This document shows positions 8,699 to 17,104 of a DNA stretch of 43,676 bases, piece after piece. The notes under the pieces were generated by a model. That model did not search any database and was not told the origin of the DNA. It was given only the letters and a program-made list of their open reading frames with translations. The first letter of the stretch is position 1. Each line of letters opens with the position of its first letter. Origin of the DNA: Peptoniphilus_A harei_B (GTDB taxonomy: Bacteria > Bacillota > Clostridia > Tissierellales > Peptoniphilaceae); assembly GCA_032560695.1 (NCBI GenBank), contig JAWGHR010000010.1:1-43676 (forward strand), given 5' to 3'. Made by a program: the position numbers and the translations under genes.

Positions 8699-8727
8699 TT
8701 GACTAGAATCTTTCTCCTTGCTATCAT
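8699..8727 (+). promoter_or_regulatory. promoter of the VOC gene
   Basis: TTGACT (8699-8704), a 17-bp spacer and TATCAT (8722-8727). The gene's AAGGAG ribosome site and ATG follow about 35-45 bp downstream. Confidence 0.65.
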
Positions 8728-8770
8728 TAGGTCATAAAGACATAGGAGAATTTATTAAGGAGCTAATAAG

Positions 8771-9226
8771 ATGATAAAAAATATTGCCCACATTGGACTA
8801 ACTGTTATGGACCTAGACAGGTCGGTAGAATTTTATAGAGATATACTTGGACTTGACTACAAGGGATTTATGTATATGGAAGGGGAGTCAACAGATAGGC
8901 TCTTCCATGGGAAAAATATAAAAGCTAAGATTGCCTATTTAAGTCCCAAGTCTTGTGAATACTGTCCTGATGTTGAACTTATTGAGTTTGAAAGAGGAGA
9001 TGTGGAAGAGGACAAGCCATCACTTTTTAAAACTTCAATTTCAGAACTCTGCTTTGGGGTTGAGGATATTGAAGCTTTTTATAACAAGTTAATTGGAGAG
9101 GGTGTGGAAGTTATGTCTCAGCCACAGGTTTTTGATTCTACTGACTACGGCTTTGGCAAGAGCAAGGCCTTTTACTTTTACGACCCAGATGGAAATATTC
9201 TTGAAGCCATAGAGTCCCTTGGTTGA
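8771..9226 (+). CDS. VOC (glyoxalase-fold) family protein
   Basis: 151 residues forming two beta-alpha-beta-beta-beta modules of the vicinal-oxygen-chelate fold: HIGLTVMDLDRSVEFYRDILGL at the N-terminus and a second half ending FYFYDPDGNILEAIE. His8 and the late Glu (near residue 146) are the usual metal ligands. The position where a His often opens the second module reads ELCFGVEDIE, so one ligand may be missing or supplied differently. It could be a glyoxalase I-like lyase, an epimerase-like protein or a dioxygenase relative; the substrate is not evident. Single gene with its own promoter. Confidence 0.75.
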   Translation: MIKNIAHIGLTVMDLDRSVEFYRDILGLDYKGFMYMEGESTDRLFHGKNIKAKIAYLSPKSCEYCPDVELIEFERGDVEEDKPSLFKTSISELCFGVEDIEAFYNKLIGEGVEVMSQPQVFDSTDYGFGKSKAFYFYDPDGNILEAIESLG

Positions 9227-9312
9227 TTTTAAAAATTGGATTTGTTAAGTCGATTAGATTTAATGATTTATTTGGTCCTAATAGTCCGCAAATTTAAAAA
9301 AATAAAAATGAG

Positions 9313-9345
9313 TAAAAAAAATCTACTGAAAAATTTCAGTAGACT
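9313..9345 (-). terminator. terminator of tRNA-Cys
   Basis: TCTACTGAAA (9322-9331) and TTTCAGTAGA (9334-9343) pair perfectly; on the minus strand the stem is followed by a run of eight T. It sits just beyond the CCA end of the tRNA. Confidence 0.85.
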
Positions 9346-9353
9346 TTTTATTA

Positions 9354-9427
9354 TGGAGGCGACAACCGGATTTGAACCGGTGATAAGGGTGTTGCAGACC
9401 CGTGCCTTACCACTTGGCTATGTCGCC
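9354..9427 (-). tRNA. tRNA-Cys (GCA anticodon)
   Basis: On the minus strand the acceptor arm GGCGACA/TGTCGCC encloses a normal cloverleaf: D loop with AAGTGGTAAGGC, anticodon loop CTGCAAC giving anticodon GCA, and T arm CCGGTTCAAATCCGG. The discriminator base is U and the CCA end is encoded (9354-9356). Charged tRNA-Cys would be the signal sensed by the cysK leader described at 25481. Confidence 0.97.
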
Positions 9428-9438
9428 ATAACAACATT

Positions 9439-9467
9439 AGTATAGCAGACAATGAAATAAATTACAA
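9439..9467 (-). promoter_or_regulatory. promoter of tRNA-Cys
   Basis: On the minus strand TTGTAA (9467-9462), a 17-bp spacer, then TATACT (9444-9439), eleven bases before the mature 5' end. Confidence 0.75.
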
Positions 9468-9573
9468 GGGAAAATTGTTTTTAAATTTTAAATGAGCTTC
9501 GATGATAAAAAGTCCTAGGAATAGACAGGCTACTAAGATATTATAGTTTTAAGGAGTTTTTTAGGAGGATGAG

Positions 9574-10047
9574 ATGAAGCTACTAATTTTAGTTGATAAT
9601 AAAAATGCAATTGCAAAAGATGGCAAGCAAATTATGTTTGTGGACAATGATCTTGAGATGTTTAAGAACTACACTACAAATAATATTATTGTAATGGGAC
9701 GCAAGACTCTTGACGACATTGGAAGGCAACTTCCCAATAGGATCTCTGTGGTTTTCACTAGGTCCAAGAAAGAAGACAAGGAGGACCTGTTCTACATTGA
9801 CTCAGTAGAAAAGTTAGACAAGATTATTGAGGCCTATCCAGATAAGGAAGTCTTTGTAATTGGGGGAGCAGAAATAGTAAAACTTCTTTGGGATAGGATT
9901 GATGAACTAATTGTAACAAGAGTTGACACAGTAGTCGAAGGCGCCGACACTTTTATACCAGACTTTGATGGCTTTAAACTTATTGACAAGTCAGAAATCG
10001 AAGATGAGAGCTACAGAGTTTATCACGAGAAATGGGTTAGGGAATAA
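9574..10047 (+). CDS. folA: dihydrofolate reductase
   Basis: 157 residues, normal length. It reduces dihydrofolate to tetrahydrofolate with NADPH. The cofactor-binding motifs MGRKTLDDIG and FVIGGAEIVKLL and the late ADTFIPDFDGF segment are typical. The substrate loop is divergent: where most enzymes have a Leu-Pro-Trp stretch this one reads KQIMFVDNDLEMFK, with an acidic residue still available for the catalytic position. It begins with AGGAGGATGAG-ATG. Its stop overlaps the ATG of the response regulator (TAATGA), so the three genes 9574-11862 probably form one operon. Confidence 0.88.
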   Translation: MKLLILVDNKNAIAKDGKQIMFVDNDLEMFKNYTTNNIIVMGRKTLDDIGRQLPNRISVVFTRSKKEDKEDLFYIDSVEKLDKIIEAYPDKEVFVIGGAEIVKLLWDRIDELIVTRVDTVVEGADTFIPDFDGFKLIDKSEIEDESYRVYHEKWVRE

Positions 10048-10721
10048 TGAAAATTTTAATTGTTGAAGATGAAGAAAAATTATTAAAGTCAATAAAGGAG
10101 GGCCTAGTTCATTCAGGCTATGCAGTTGACACTGCCCTTGACGGAGATGAAGGGTCCTTTATGGCCTATACAAATTCCTATGACTTAATAATTTTAGATG
10201 TAAACCTGCCAGGGAAAAATGGTTTTGAAATCTTGGAAGAGATAAGAGAGAGGGACAGGGAAGTCAATGTAATAATGCTAACTGCCCTTTCAGATGTTGA
10301 TGACAGGGTGAGGGGTCTTGACCTTGGAGCCAACGACTATATACTTAAGCCCTTCCACTTTGAAGAGCTAAAGGCAAGGATCAGGTCCCTCTTAAGACGC
10401 AAGACTTCCATAAGTGATACCATCATCAGGGCCCATGGAGTTGAGTTTGATACAGCCAAGAGGACCTTTGCCATTGATAAAGAAGCCTTGAAGTTAACTG
10501 CCAAGGAAGCAGGGATCTTGGAATATTTATTTTTCAACCTGGGAAGGTATGTCACTGCTGAAGAGTTAATGGACCACGTTTGGAATGACGAGGTAGACCT
10601 ATTCTCCAACGTTGTGAGAGTCCATATGTCTGCCCTTAGGAAGAAGTTAAAGGACAAGCTTGGCAAAAATATTATAAGAAATGAAATTGGAAAGGGCTAC
10701 ATTATAGATGAAGAGAATTAA
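10047..10721 (+). CDS. OmpR-family response regulator
   Basis: 224 residues. The receiver domain (1-115) has the acidic pocket VEDEE, phospho-acceptor Asp51 (LDVNLPG), the Thr in MLTALS and the Lys in ILKPF. A linker leads to a winged-helix DNA-binding domain (about 125-222) ending NVVRVHMSALRKKL...GKGYII, typical of OmpR/PhoB regulators. It overlaps the following histidine kinase by 14 bp, making a clear cognate pair. Target genes and stimulus are unknown; placement behind dihydrofolate reductase does not by itself imply folate sensing. Confidence 0.93.
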   Translation: MKILIVEDEEKLLKSIKEGLVHSGYAVDTALDGDEGSFMAYTNSYDLIILDVNLPGKNGFEILEEIRERDREVNVIMLTALSDVDDRVRGLDLGANDYILKPFHFEELKARIRSLLRRKTSISDTIIRAHGVEFDTAKRTFAIDKEALKLTAKEAGILEYLFFNLGRYVTAEELMDHVWNDEVDLFSNVVRVHMSALRKKLKDKLGKNIIRNEIGKGYIIDEEN

Positions 10722-11862
10722 AAATGTAAAAAATACCATTGTCTTTAAGCTAATTCTTTCCATAATTTTGATTTTTATTGTAATGACTGCCACATCCAAT
10801 TACATTATTGGCAAGTACCAAGAGAAGAGAATCCAGGACATTGGCGAAAAAATTGTAATGGAAGAGACCAATAAGGGTAATAAGGATTACTTTATAGTCC
10901 TTGAGGACTCAAAGTTGAAGTCAACTAAGGAGATAAAAAACTTTTCTCTAATAGTTATTGGGTCAACAATTGCCCTTGGGTCCTTGGTTTATTATTTTTT
11001 AGTTTCCAGAAGCCTTAAGCCCTTAAAGGAGTTAAAGGAAAAAGTTCAAGAAATTGACATTGACAAGGTGGATAGCGAAGAAAAAATTTACATGGAGGGT
11101 CAGTCACAAGAAATCGAAGAACTTTCCTTGGCCTTTCAAAAGTCCTTGGACAAGATCTATGGGTCCTACGCAAGGGAGAAGGCCCTATCATCTTCCATTG
11201 CACATGAGTTAAACACACCGGTGGCTGTTATGAAGTCATCCCTTGAAATTTATCTCATGAAAAATAAGCTGGAGGACCAAGAACTTAAAGAGCTCTTGGA
11301 TAATTTTGACGAAAACATCGACAGGATATCAAAAATTATTGAGTCCCTCTTATTTTTAAATCGGAGGGAGAATGCAATCTCAAGAAAGTTTGACATCAAG
11401 GACCTTGTTGAAGAAATTGTCTTTGACTTGGAAGACCTGGCAGAAGAGAAAAACGTAAATCTTATTTCCAAGATGGGAAGCAGGGAAATTTACACCAGTG
11501 ACATCTTGCTAGAGAGAGTCCTCTACAATCTTGGCAAGAATGCCATCGCCTACAACAAAGACGGAGGACTTGTGGTCTTTGACTTCGCTGAAGATGAGGA
11601 AAATTATTTTATCTACGTGAGAGACACTGGACTTGGAATCGATGAAGAAGAGAAAGAAAAAGTTTTTGATTTATTTTACAGAGTAGACGAATCGAGAAAT
11701 AAAAAAACTGGTGGCTATGGAATAGGACTTAACCTTGTGAAGAATATTGTAGAAAAGTTAGGCGGTCAAGTTCTAATTAGGGACAACTTAAATGAAAATA
11801 ATGAGATAAGAGGAAGCATCTTCGAAGTAAGACTTCCAAAATCAAAAGAAGAGACCCTGTGA
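10708..11862 (+). CDS. sensor histidine kinase
   Basis: 384 residues. Two membrane helices (about 10-30 and 75-97) bracket a short outside loop of about 45 residues, followed by a HAMP-like linker. The HisKA motif SSIAHELNTP places the phosphorylated His at about 166. The N box (RVLYNLGKNAIAYN), G1 box (DTGLGID), F box (LFYRVDES) and G2 box (GGYGIGLNLVKNI) are all present, so the kinase should be active. The small sensor loop suggests detection of a membrane or envelope signal rather than a large ligand. Last gene of the operon; its stop codon lies inside the terminator hairpin. Confidence 0.92.
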   Translation: MKRIKNVKNTIVFKLILSIILIFIVMTATSNYIIGKYQEKRIQDIGEKIVMEETNKGNKDYFIVLEDSKLKSTKEIKNFSLIVIGSTIALGSLVYYFLVSRSLKPLKELKEKVQEIDIDKVDSEEKIYMEGQSQEIEELSLAFQKSLDKIYGSYAREKALSSSIAHELNTPVAVMKSSLEIYLMKNKLEDQELKELLDNFDENIDRISKIIESLLFLNRRENAISRKFDIKDLVEEIVFDLEDLAEEKNVNLISKMGSREIYTSDILLERVLYNLGKNAIAYNKDGGLVVFDFAEDEENYFIYVRDTGLGIDEEEKEKVFDLFYRVDESRNKKTGGYGIGLNLVKNIVEKLGGQVLIRDNLNENNEIRGSIFEVRLPKSKEETL

Positions 11863-11874
11863 GGTCTCTTTTTT
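11850..11874 (+). terminator. terminator overlapping the kinase stop codon
   Basis: AGAGACC (11850-11856) and GGTCTCT (11863-11869) form a 7-bp stem around CTGTGA, the loop containing the TGA stop, followed by a run of T. Confidence 0.88.
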
Positions 11875-11888
11875 CATACATTTTTATA

Positions 11889-12404
11889 TTAGTTATTTAT
11901 AAATTTTTTTGAATTCAATGGAAAAATTCTGTAGAAGGGATGAGATCTTAGGCTCTCTAATTTAATTGGTCCAAACTCTCTTGAGTCTACAGACCCTCTA
12001 GGACTTCTGTTGTCGCCGAGGACAAAGAGTTCATCTTCCTTGACATCAAATTTCCTTGTGGGAGAAAGGGTGTAGGGCTTGTCCTCAAAATAAATTTCTT
12101 CTAAAATCTTTCCATCTATGTAAATTGATCCGTCGTAGATTTCTACTTTTTCTCCAGGAAGTCCTATAATTCTTTTGATTAGCATCTTCTTATCAGAAGG
12201 AGACTTAAAGACAATTATATCTCCTCGCTTATAATCTTTTTTAAACCTGTAAAGTGAAGACGAGAGAATTATATCATTGGGCTTCACTGTGGGATACATG
12301 GAAGTCTGTTGTACTCTCACCACATTAAAGAGAAAAGTTCTCGTAAAGAGAGCGATAAGGACGGCGATAATTATAACTTTTATGTAGGATAAATCTTTTT
12401 GCAT
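11889..12404 (-). CDS. lepB: signal peptidase I
   Basis: 171 residues from ATG 12404, preceded by GAGGAGGTG. It removes signal peptides from exported proteins at the outer face of the membrane. One N-terminal helix (about residues 8-24) is followed by the catalytic Ser35 in QQTSMYPT and Lys77 in MLIKRIIGLPGE; the later box GDNRSPRGSVDSREFG is the conserved family motif. Length is typical for a Gram-positive single-anchor enzyme. It is transcribed away from the flavoprotein gene, with a TATAAT just upstream of the ribosome site. Confidence 0.94.
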   Translation of the reverse strand: MQKDLSYIKVIIIAVLIALFTRTFLFNVVRVQQTSMYPTVKPNDIILSSSLYRFKKDYKRGDIIVFKSPSDKKMLIKRIIGLPGEKVEIYDGSIYIDGKILEEIYFEDKPYTLSPTRKFDVKEDELFVLGDNRSPRGSVDSREFGPIKLESLRSHPFYRIFPLNSKKFINN

Positions 12405-12439
12405 AAGCACCTCCTCTTTTATTATAGCATTTTGGAGAA

Positions 12440-12470
12440 TTGATAAAAGAGACTTTTTTCGTGTTATAAT
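12440..12470 (+). promoter_or_regulatory. extended -10 promoter of the COG2509 gene
   Basis: TGTTATAAT (12462-12470) is an extended -10. TTGATA (12440-12445) is a possible -35, but its 19-bp spacing is long. Confidence 0.55.
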
Positions 12471-12485
12471 GTCCTTGGTGAAAAA

Positions 12486-14042
12486 ATGATAATTTTAAGA
12501 AATATAAAAATTCCCTATGACAAGGACAAAAAGTTTTTGAGGGAGAAAATTGAAAAGGAAATAAATAAAAAGGATTTTAACTTTAAGATTCACAAGAAGT
12601 CTTTCGATGCTAGGAAGGGTTTGAATTTTGTCTACCAAGTTGTAATTGACTTAGACCTTGACGACATTGATGCGAAGATTCAAAAGCGACTTAAAAATAA
12701 TCTTGCAGCCTTTGAAGAAGAAAAGCTCCAAGTTGAAAACAAAAATAAGATTGAGTCAGCTGTAATTGTTGGGACTGGACCTGCAGGACTTTTTGCAGCC
12801 TACCTCCTTGCCAAGAAGGGGGCCAAGGTCACCCTAATCGAGAGAGGCAAGGCAGTTGATGAAAGAGTCGAGGACATTGACCAGCTTCACAAGACTGGAA
12901 GCTTAAATGAAGAATCAAACGTGCAATTTGGTGAAGGTGGAGCTGGGACTTTCTCTGATGGTAAATTAACTTCACGCTCCAAGGACAAGAGGATGGGTCA
13001 GATCTTCGACATCTTTGTGAATCATGGAGCACCAGAGGATATACTCTACGAGCAAAAGCCCCACATTGGTACAGACATCTTGCGTGACGTAATAAAAAAT
13101 ATGAGGAAGGAAATTGAAAGCTTAGGTGGGGTCTACCACTTCAGCGAAAAGTTTTTGGACTTTGAACTTGATGACGGCAAAATTAGTAAAATCATTACTG
13201 ACAAGTATAAGTACCAAGCTGATGCCTACATCTTGGCCCTTGGGAACTCTGCTCGTGATACTTTTAGGACCCTAGACAAGTACGACCTTCTTGAGTCCAA
13301 GCCCTTTGCAGTTGGCTTTAGGATTGAACACTTGAGAAGGGACATTGAGCTTGCACAATTTGGGATGACATCTGACAAGCTACCAGCAGCAACCTACCAA
13401 TTAAATGTGACTGACAAGGACTTTGACCACTCAGTCTACACTTTTTGCATGTGCCCAGGTGGTTATGTTGTGAACTCATCTTCAATAGAGGGACAATTAT
13501 GCGTCAATGGCATGTCCTACCACGATAGGGATGGGGACAATTCCAACTCTGCTGTAGTTGCATCTATTGATGAGAAAATTTACGGTCAAGGCAATCTTGC
13601 AGGCATGGACTTTCAAAATAAAATTGAGAAAAAGGCTTTTGATCTTGGAGGGGGCAAGGCTCCAGTCCAAAGACTTAGGGACTTTATGGATGGAAGAGTA
13701 ACAGAAAAACTGGGAGAGGTTAGTCCAACATTTATACCAGGATATGTCTTTGCCGACTTAAATCAAATTTATCCAGAATCTATCAACCGTGCAATAAAGA
13801 ATGCCCTTAAGGTCATGGACAAGAGGGTCAAGGGTTTTGCCAGCGACGATGCATTCCTAACTGGTGTGGAAACTAGGACTTCAGCCCCAATTAGGATCAA
13901 GAGAAGTGACTACAGGACAGAAAAATTTCAAAATCTATATCCCATTGGCGAGGGAGCAGGTTATTCTGGAGGAATAATTTCTTCTGCCCTTGACGGGATA
14001 AAGTGTGCCATAGAAATTTTAGAAGGAGACAAAAAATGTTAA
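12486..14042 (+). CDS. COG2509-type FAD-dependent dehydrogenase
   Basis: 518 residues. After an N-terminal domain of about 90 residues lies the FAD-binding motif VIVGTGPAGLFAAYLLAKKG (about 98-117) with ERGKAVDER after it. The segment NVQFGEGGAGTFSDGKLT and the C-terminal GEGAGYSGGIISSALDG are hallmarks of this uncharacterised flavoprotein family, common in Firmicutes. The substrate is unknown. It overlaps trmL by 7 bp and is therefore translationally coupled to it, although no functional link is evident. Confidence 0.88.
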   Translation: MIILRNIKIPYDKDKKFLREKIEKEINKKDFNFKIHKKSFDARKGLNFVYQVVIDLDLDDIDAKIQKRLKNNLAAFEEEKLQVENKNKIESAVIVGTGPAGLFAAYLLAKKGAKVTLIERGKAVDERVEDIDQLHKTGSLNEESNVQFGEGGAGTFSDGKLTSRSKDKRMGQIFDIFVNHGAPEDILYEQKPHIGTDILRDVIKNMRKEIESLGGVYHFSEKFLDFELDDGKISKIITDKYKYQADAYILALGNSARDTFRTLDKYDLLESKPFAVGFRIEHLRRDIELAQFGMTSDKLPAATYQLNVTDKDFDHSVYTFCMCPGGYVVNSSSIEGQLCVNGMSYHDRDGDNSNSAVVASIDEKIYGQGNLAGMDFQNKIEKKAFDLGGGKAPVQRLRDFMDGRVTEKLGEVSPTFIPGYVFADLNQIYPESINRAIKNALKVMDKRVKGFASDDAFLTGVETRTSAPIRIKRSDYRTEKFQNLYPIGEGAGYSGGIISSALDGIKCAIEILEGDKKC

Positions 14043-14500
14043 ATATAGTATTTTACGAACCAGAAATTCCCTTTAACACAGGTGCCATTGCAAGAACTTG
14101 TGGACTTACAAAGACAAGGCTCCACCTCATAAGGCCTCTTGGTTTTTCCGTTGACGATTCACATTTAAAGAGGGCAGGTCTTGACTACTGGCATCTCGTG
14201 GATATAAATTATTACGATTCCTATGATGAACTTGTGGAAAAATATCCTGATAGCAATTTTTATCTTGCCTCAACTAAGGCCAAGAAAAAGTACACAGATG
14301 TTGAATACAAGGATGGGGACTTTATAGTTTTTGGACCAGAAACTCGTGGTCTGCCAGAGGATTTAATCTTTGCAAATTATGACAAGGCCATAAGGATTCC
14401 CATGCTAAAGGATTTTGGCAGGAGCCTAAACTTGTCAAACTCTGCAAATATTATTTTATTTGAAGCCCTAAGGCAACTTGATTTTTTCGATTTGGAATAA
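14036..14500 (+). CDS. trmL: tRNA (cytidine/uridine-34 2'-O) methyltransferase TrmL
   Basis: 154 residues from ATG 14036, which overlaps the upstream stop; an upstream in-frame ATG at 14003 would extend far into the previous gene and adds residues unlike the family. It is a SPOUT-fold enzyme that methylates the wobble ribose of tRNA-Leu in characterised members. The motifs FYEPEIPFNTGAIARTCG at the start, FGPETRGLP and IPMLKDFGRSLNLSNSANI (SAM-binding trefoil knot) are all present. Confidence 0.92.
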   Translation: MLNIVFYEPEIPFNTGAIARTCGLTKTRLHLIRPLGFSVDDSHLKRAGLDYWHLVDINYYDSYDELVEKYPDSNFYLASTKAKKKYTDVEYKDGDFIVFGPETRGLPEDLIFANYDKAIRIPMLKDFGRSLNLSNSANIILFEALRQLDFFDLE

Positions 14501-14529
14501 GTTTAATTTATTAGTAGAAAGGATTTATT

Positions 14530-16848
14530 GTGAAGGAAGTAAGAATCTCCGTAAGAAATTTAATAGAATTCGTCAAGAGGTCTGGCGACATAGATAGGAG
14601 ATTCTTTTCCAACAAGAGGGCCGTGGAAGGGATCAGGGCCCATCAAAAGGTCCAAAGGGAATACTCCAAGGACTTTTTGACAGAAGTTTTTTTGAGGACT
14701 ACAGAAGAAATTGAGGGAATAAATTTTACAGTTGAGGGACGTGCTGACGGGATTGAAGTCACAGACCAGGTAACAGTTGATGAAATTAAATCGACTACAA
14801 GGGAGCTTGAGGACCTCGAGAAGGAAGAAAACCTAATGCACTGGGCACAAGCCAAGTGCTATGCCTACATCTATGCCAAGGACCATGAACTTGACGAGAT
14901 TAATGTCATGCTCACCTATTATCAACTGGAGTCAGAAGAAATTTTAAATATAAAAAAGACTTTTTCTTTTGGAGAACTTCGTGACTTTTTCATGGGAACT
15001 CTGGTGGAATATCTTGAATTTTCAAAGAGAATTGTTGAGTGGAAGGAAACAAGAGACGAGTCCATAAAAAAATTAAAATTTCCCTTCAAGTCCTTTAGGA
15101 AGGGGCAGAGGGACCTTTCTGTTGCCGTCTACAACACCATTGATGACAAAAATAAATTATTTGTGGAAGCACCAACGGGGATTGGCAAGTCAATTTCAAC
15201 GATCTTTCCAACAATTAAGGCAATGGGAGAGGACAAGATTGACAAAGCCTTTTACCTTGTGGCAAGGTCCACGGGGAAGAATGCAGCCAAGGACGGGCTT
15301 GAAAGACTTTTAAATAAAAAGCTGAGGTTAAAGCTTACAATTGTAACAGCTAAGGACAAGATCTGCATCAACGACAAGGTAGCCTGCAATCCAAAAGACT
15401 GCCCCTATGCCAAGGGTCACTTTGACAGGGTCAATGATGCCATAATTGACATCTTTGATGCCTGCGACAACTTCACAAGAGAAAATATTGAAAAGTTTGC
15501 AAGGCTCCACATGGTTTGTCCCTTTGAATACCAACTTGACCTCTTAGACTTTTCTGACTTCATCGTCTGCGACTACAATTACATATTCGACCCAACAGTT
15601 TATCTAAAAAGATTTTTTGAAAATTCCATGTTGAGGTTTACTCTTCTAGTTGATGAGAGCCACAATCTCCTTGAGAGGGGAAGAGAAATGTACTCGGCAG
15701 AAGTTTCTATTCCTGACCTTGAAAGATTAAGAGAAATGCTCCCAAAGAAGAGGAAGGCTGCGAGGAAGCACCTGACCAAGGCCCTTGAAGAATTTCAAAA
15801 GTTGGACTCAGGCAAGACCTTTTATTCTTATGAGTCCTTTATAGGCTTTAATGGGGAAGTGGAAAAGACAGTTTTCTCCATGAACGACTTCTTGACCAAG
15901 GACAAGGACCAAGAAAACTACGAGGAAGCTCTTGATATTTATTTTTCACTTTTTAACTACATCAAAATTTTGGAATACTACAATAAGGATTTTGTTTCAA
16001 TAAAAGACGAGGACAAGGTAAGGATAAAGTCCCTTGACATTGCACCGATTTTTCAAAATATTTTAAAGGCTCCTAGGTCTTCTGTATTTTTCTCTGCAAC
16101 CCTAAACCCCATAAGATATTATGGAAAACTTTTGGGGGCAGACGAAGAGACTTCTTACTACAAGATTGAGTCACCCTTTGATCCAAATAATCTCTTAGTC
16201 CTTCGCAACAATAAAATTTCTACAGTTTATAGAGACAGGGAAGAATCAATTGACGAAATAATTGAAAACCTTAGAGAATTTTCTCAAGATGATGGAAATT
16301 ATATTTTCTTCTTTCCATCCTACTCTTACATGGAGGCAGTCTATGAAAGATATGTTGAAATTGATGGAGAAGCTATTAAACAGGATAGAGAGATGACTGA
16401 GACAGAGAGGGAAGAGTTTTTAAACAACTTTACCTTCTCATCATCAACAAGGGCCTTTGCAGTTATGGGAGGAGTTTTCTCTGAAGGCATAGATTTAATT
16501 GGCGAAAGACTAAGAGGAGTTGCCATAATAAGTGTTGGACTTCCTGGACTTTCTTACGAGAGAAATATTTTAAAGTCCCACTTCCAAAAAAAGTACTCAA
16601 GGGGCTATGAGTACGCCTACATCTATCCAGGCATGATAAAAGTCATCCAGTCTGCAGGAAGGGTAATAAGGACAGAAGACGACAGGGGAAAAATTCTCTT
16701 AATTGACAAGAGATTTTCGCTTCCGCCTTACAAGTTTTTGTTGCCCCACCACTGGCAAATTTTTGATTATGAAAAGCTAGAACAAATGGATAAAATATTA
16801 GAAAACTTTAATGAGGTCAAAAGCCTAAAAAATAGAGAAAATTTATAA
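14530..16848 (+). CDS. Cas4/RecB-like nuclease fused to DinG-family Fe-S helicase
   Basis: 772 residues from GTG 14530 (AAAGGA upstream). Residues 1-125 have a complete PD-(D/E)XK set: His38, Asp73, Glu85-x-Lys87 and Gln107-xxx-Tyr111. The rest is a superfamily 2 XPD/DinG helicase: Walker A EAPTGIGKS (about 213-221), four Fe-S cysteines (279, 286, 291, 330), LVDESHN (DEAH box, about 373), and C-terminal motifs ending SAGRVIRTEDDRG. It should unwind DNA 5' to 3' and cut it, probably in repair. This fusion is known among COG1199 proteins of Firmicutes. No CRISPR locus is nearby, so a repair role is preferred. Confidence 0.87.
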   Translation: MKEVRISVRNLIEFVKRSGDIDRRFFSNKRAVEGIRAHQKVQREYSKDFLTEVFLRTTEEIEGINFTVEGRADGIEVTDQVTVDEIKSTTRELEDLEKEENLMHWAQAKCYAYIYAKDHELDEINVMLTYYQLESEEILNIKKTFSFGELRDFFMGTLVEYLEFSKRIVEWKETRDESIKKLKFPFKSFRKGQRDLSVAVYNTIDDKNKLFVEAPTGIGKSISTIFPTIKAMGEDKIDKAFYLVARSTGKNAAKDGLERLLNKKLRLKLTIVTAKDKICINDKVACNPKDCPYAKGHFDRVNDAIIDIFDACDNFTRENIEKFARLHMVCPFEYQLDLLDFSDFIVCDYNYIFDPTVYLKRFFENSMLRFTLLVDESHNLLERGREMYSAEVSIPDLERLREMLPKKRKAARKHLTKALEEFQKLDSGKTFYSYESFIGFNGEVEKTVFSMNDFLTKDKDQENYEEALDIYFSLFNYIKILEYYNKDFVSIKDEDKVRIKSLDIAPIFQNILKAPRSSVFFSATLNPIRYYGKLLGADEETSYYKIESPFDPNNLLVLRNNKISTVYRDREESIDEIIENLREFSQDDGNYIFFFPSYSYMEAVYERYVEIDGEAIKQDREMTETEREEFLNNFTFSSSTRAFAVMGGVFSEGIDLIGERLRGVAIISVGLPGLSYERNILKSHFQKKYSRGYEYAYIYPGMIKVIQSAGRVIRTEDDRGKILLIDKRFSLPPYKFLLPHHWQIFDYEKLEQMDKILENFNEVKSLKNRENL

Positions 16849-16856
16849 TAAATATC

Positions 16857-16883
16857 TTTACAAAGCCTATCTTATGTGATAAT
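16857..16883 (+). promoter_or_regulatory. promoter of the rpmG-secE-nusG-rplKA operon
   Basis: TGTGATAAT (16875-16883) is an extended -10. TTTACA (16857-16862) is a possible -35 at a short 15-bp spacing. A hairpin with a T run follows about 20 bp after the likely start. Confidence 0.55.
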
Positions 16884-16901
16884 ATTGTTGAGTAAATTAG
16901 A

Positions 16902-16928
16902 AGGAGCCAAAGGCGGCTCTTTTTTTTA
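16902..16928 (+). terminator. terminator-like hairpin in the rpmG leader
   Basis: AGGAGCC (16902-16908) pairs with GGCTCTT (16915-16921), loop AAAGGC, then a run of T to 16927. It could end the helicase transcript or act as an attenuator for the operon, since the best promoter lies upstream of it. Confidence 0.7.
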
Positions 16929-16945
16929 GCACTGGAGGTGTTTTT

Positions 16946-17095
16946 ATGGCAGATAGAGTAGTACTTGAATGCACACAATGTAAAAACAGAAATTATGTGA
17001 CATATAAGAACAAGAAAAATACTACTGAAAGATTGGAACTAAAGAAGTATTGTAAATTCTGTAAAGAACATACAACACATAAGGAAACTAAGTAA
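16946..17095 (+). CDS. rpmG: 50S ribosomal protein L33
   Basis: 49 residues. A zinc-ribbon type L33 with Cys9-x2-Cys12 and Cys36-x2-Cys39 (LECTQCKNRNY, KYCKFCKEH); the C+ form binds zinc. It begins with GGAGGTG and is followed 9 bp later by secE, the normal Gram-positive order rpmG-secE-nusG. Confidence 0.95.
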   Translation: MADRVVLECTQCKNRNYVTYKNKKNTTERLELKKYCKFCKEHTTHKETK

Positions 17096-17104
17096 GGAGG
17101 ATTT

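Noticed and set aside
9236..9445. Plus-strand frame covering the tRNA-Cys locus
   Set aside because: It reads through the tRNA gene and its terminator on the opposite strand and has no ribosome site.
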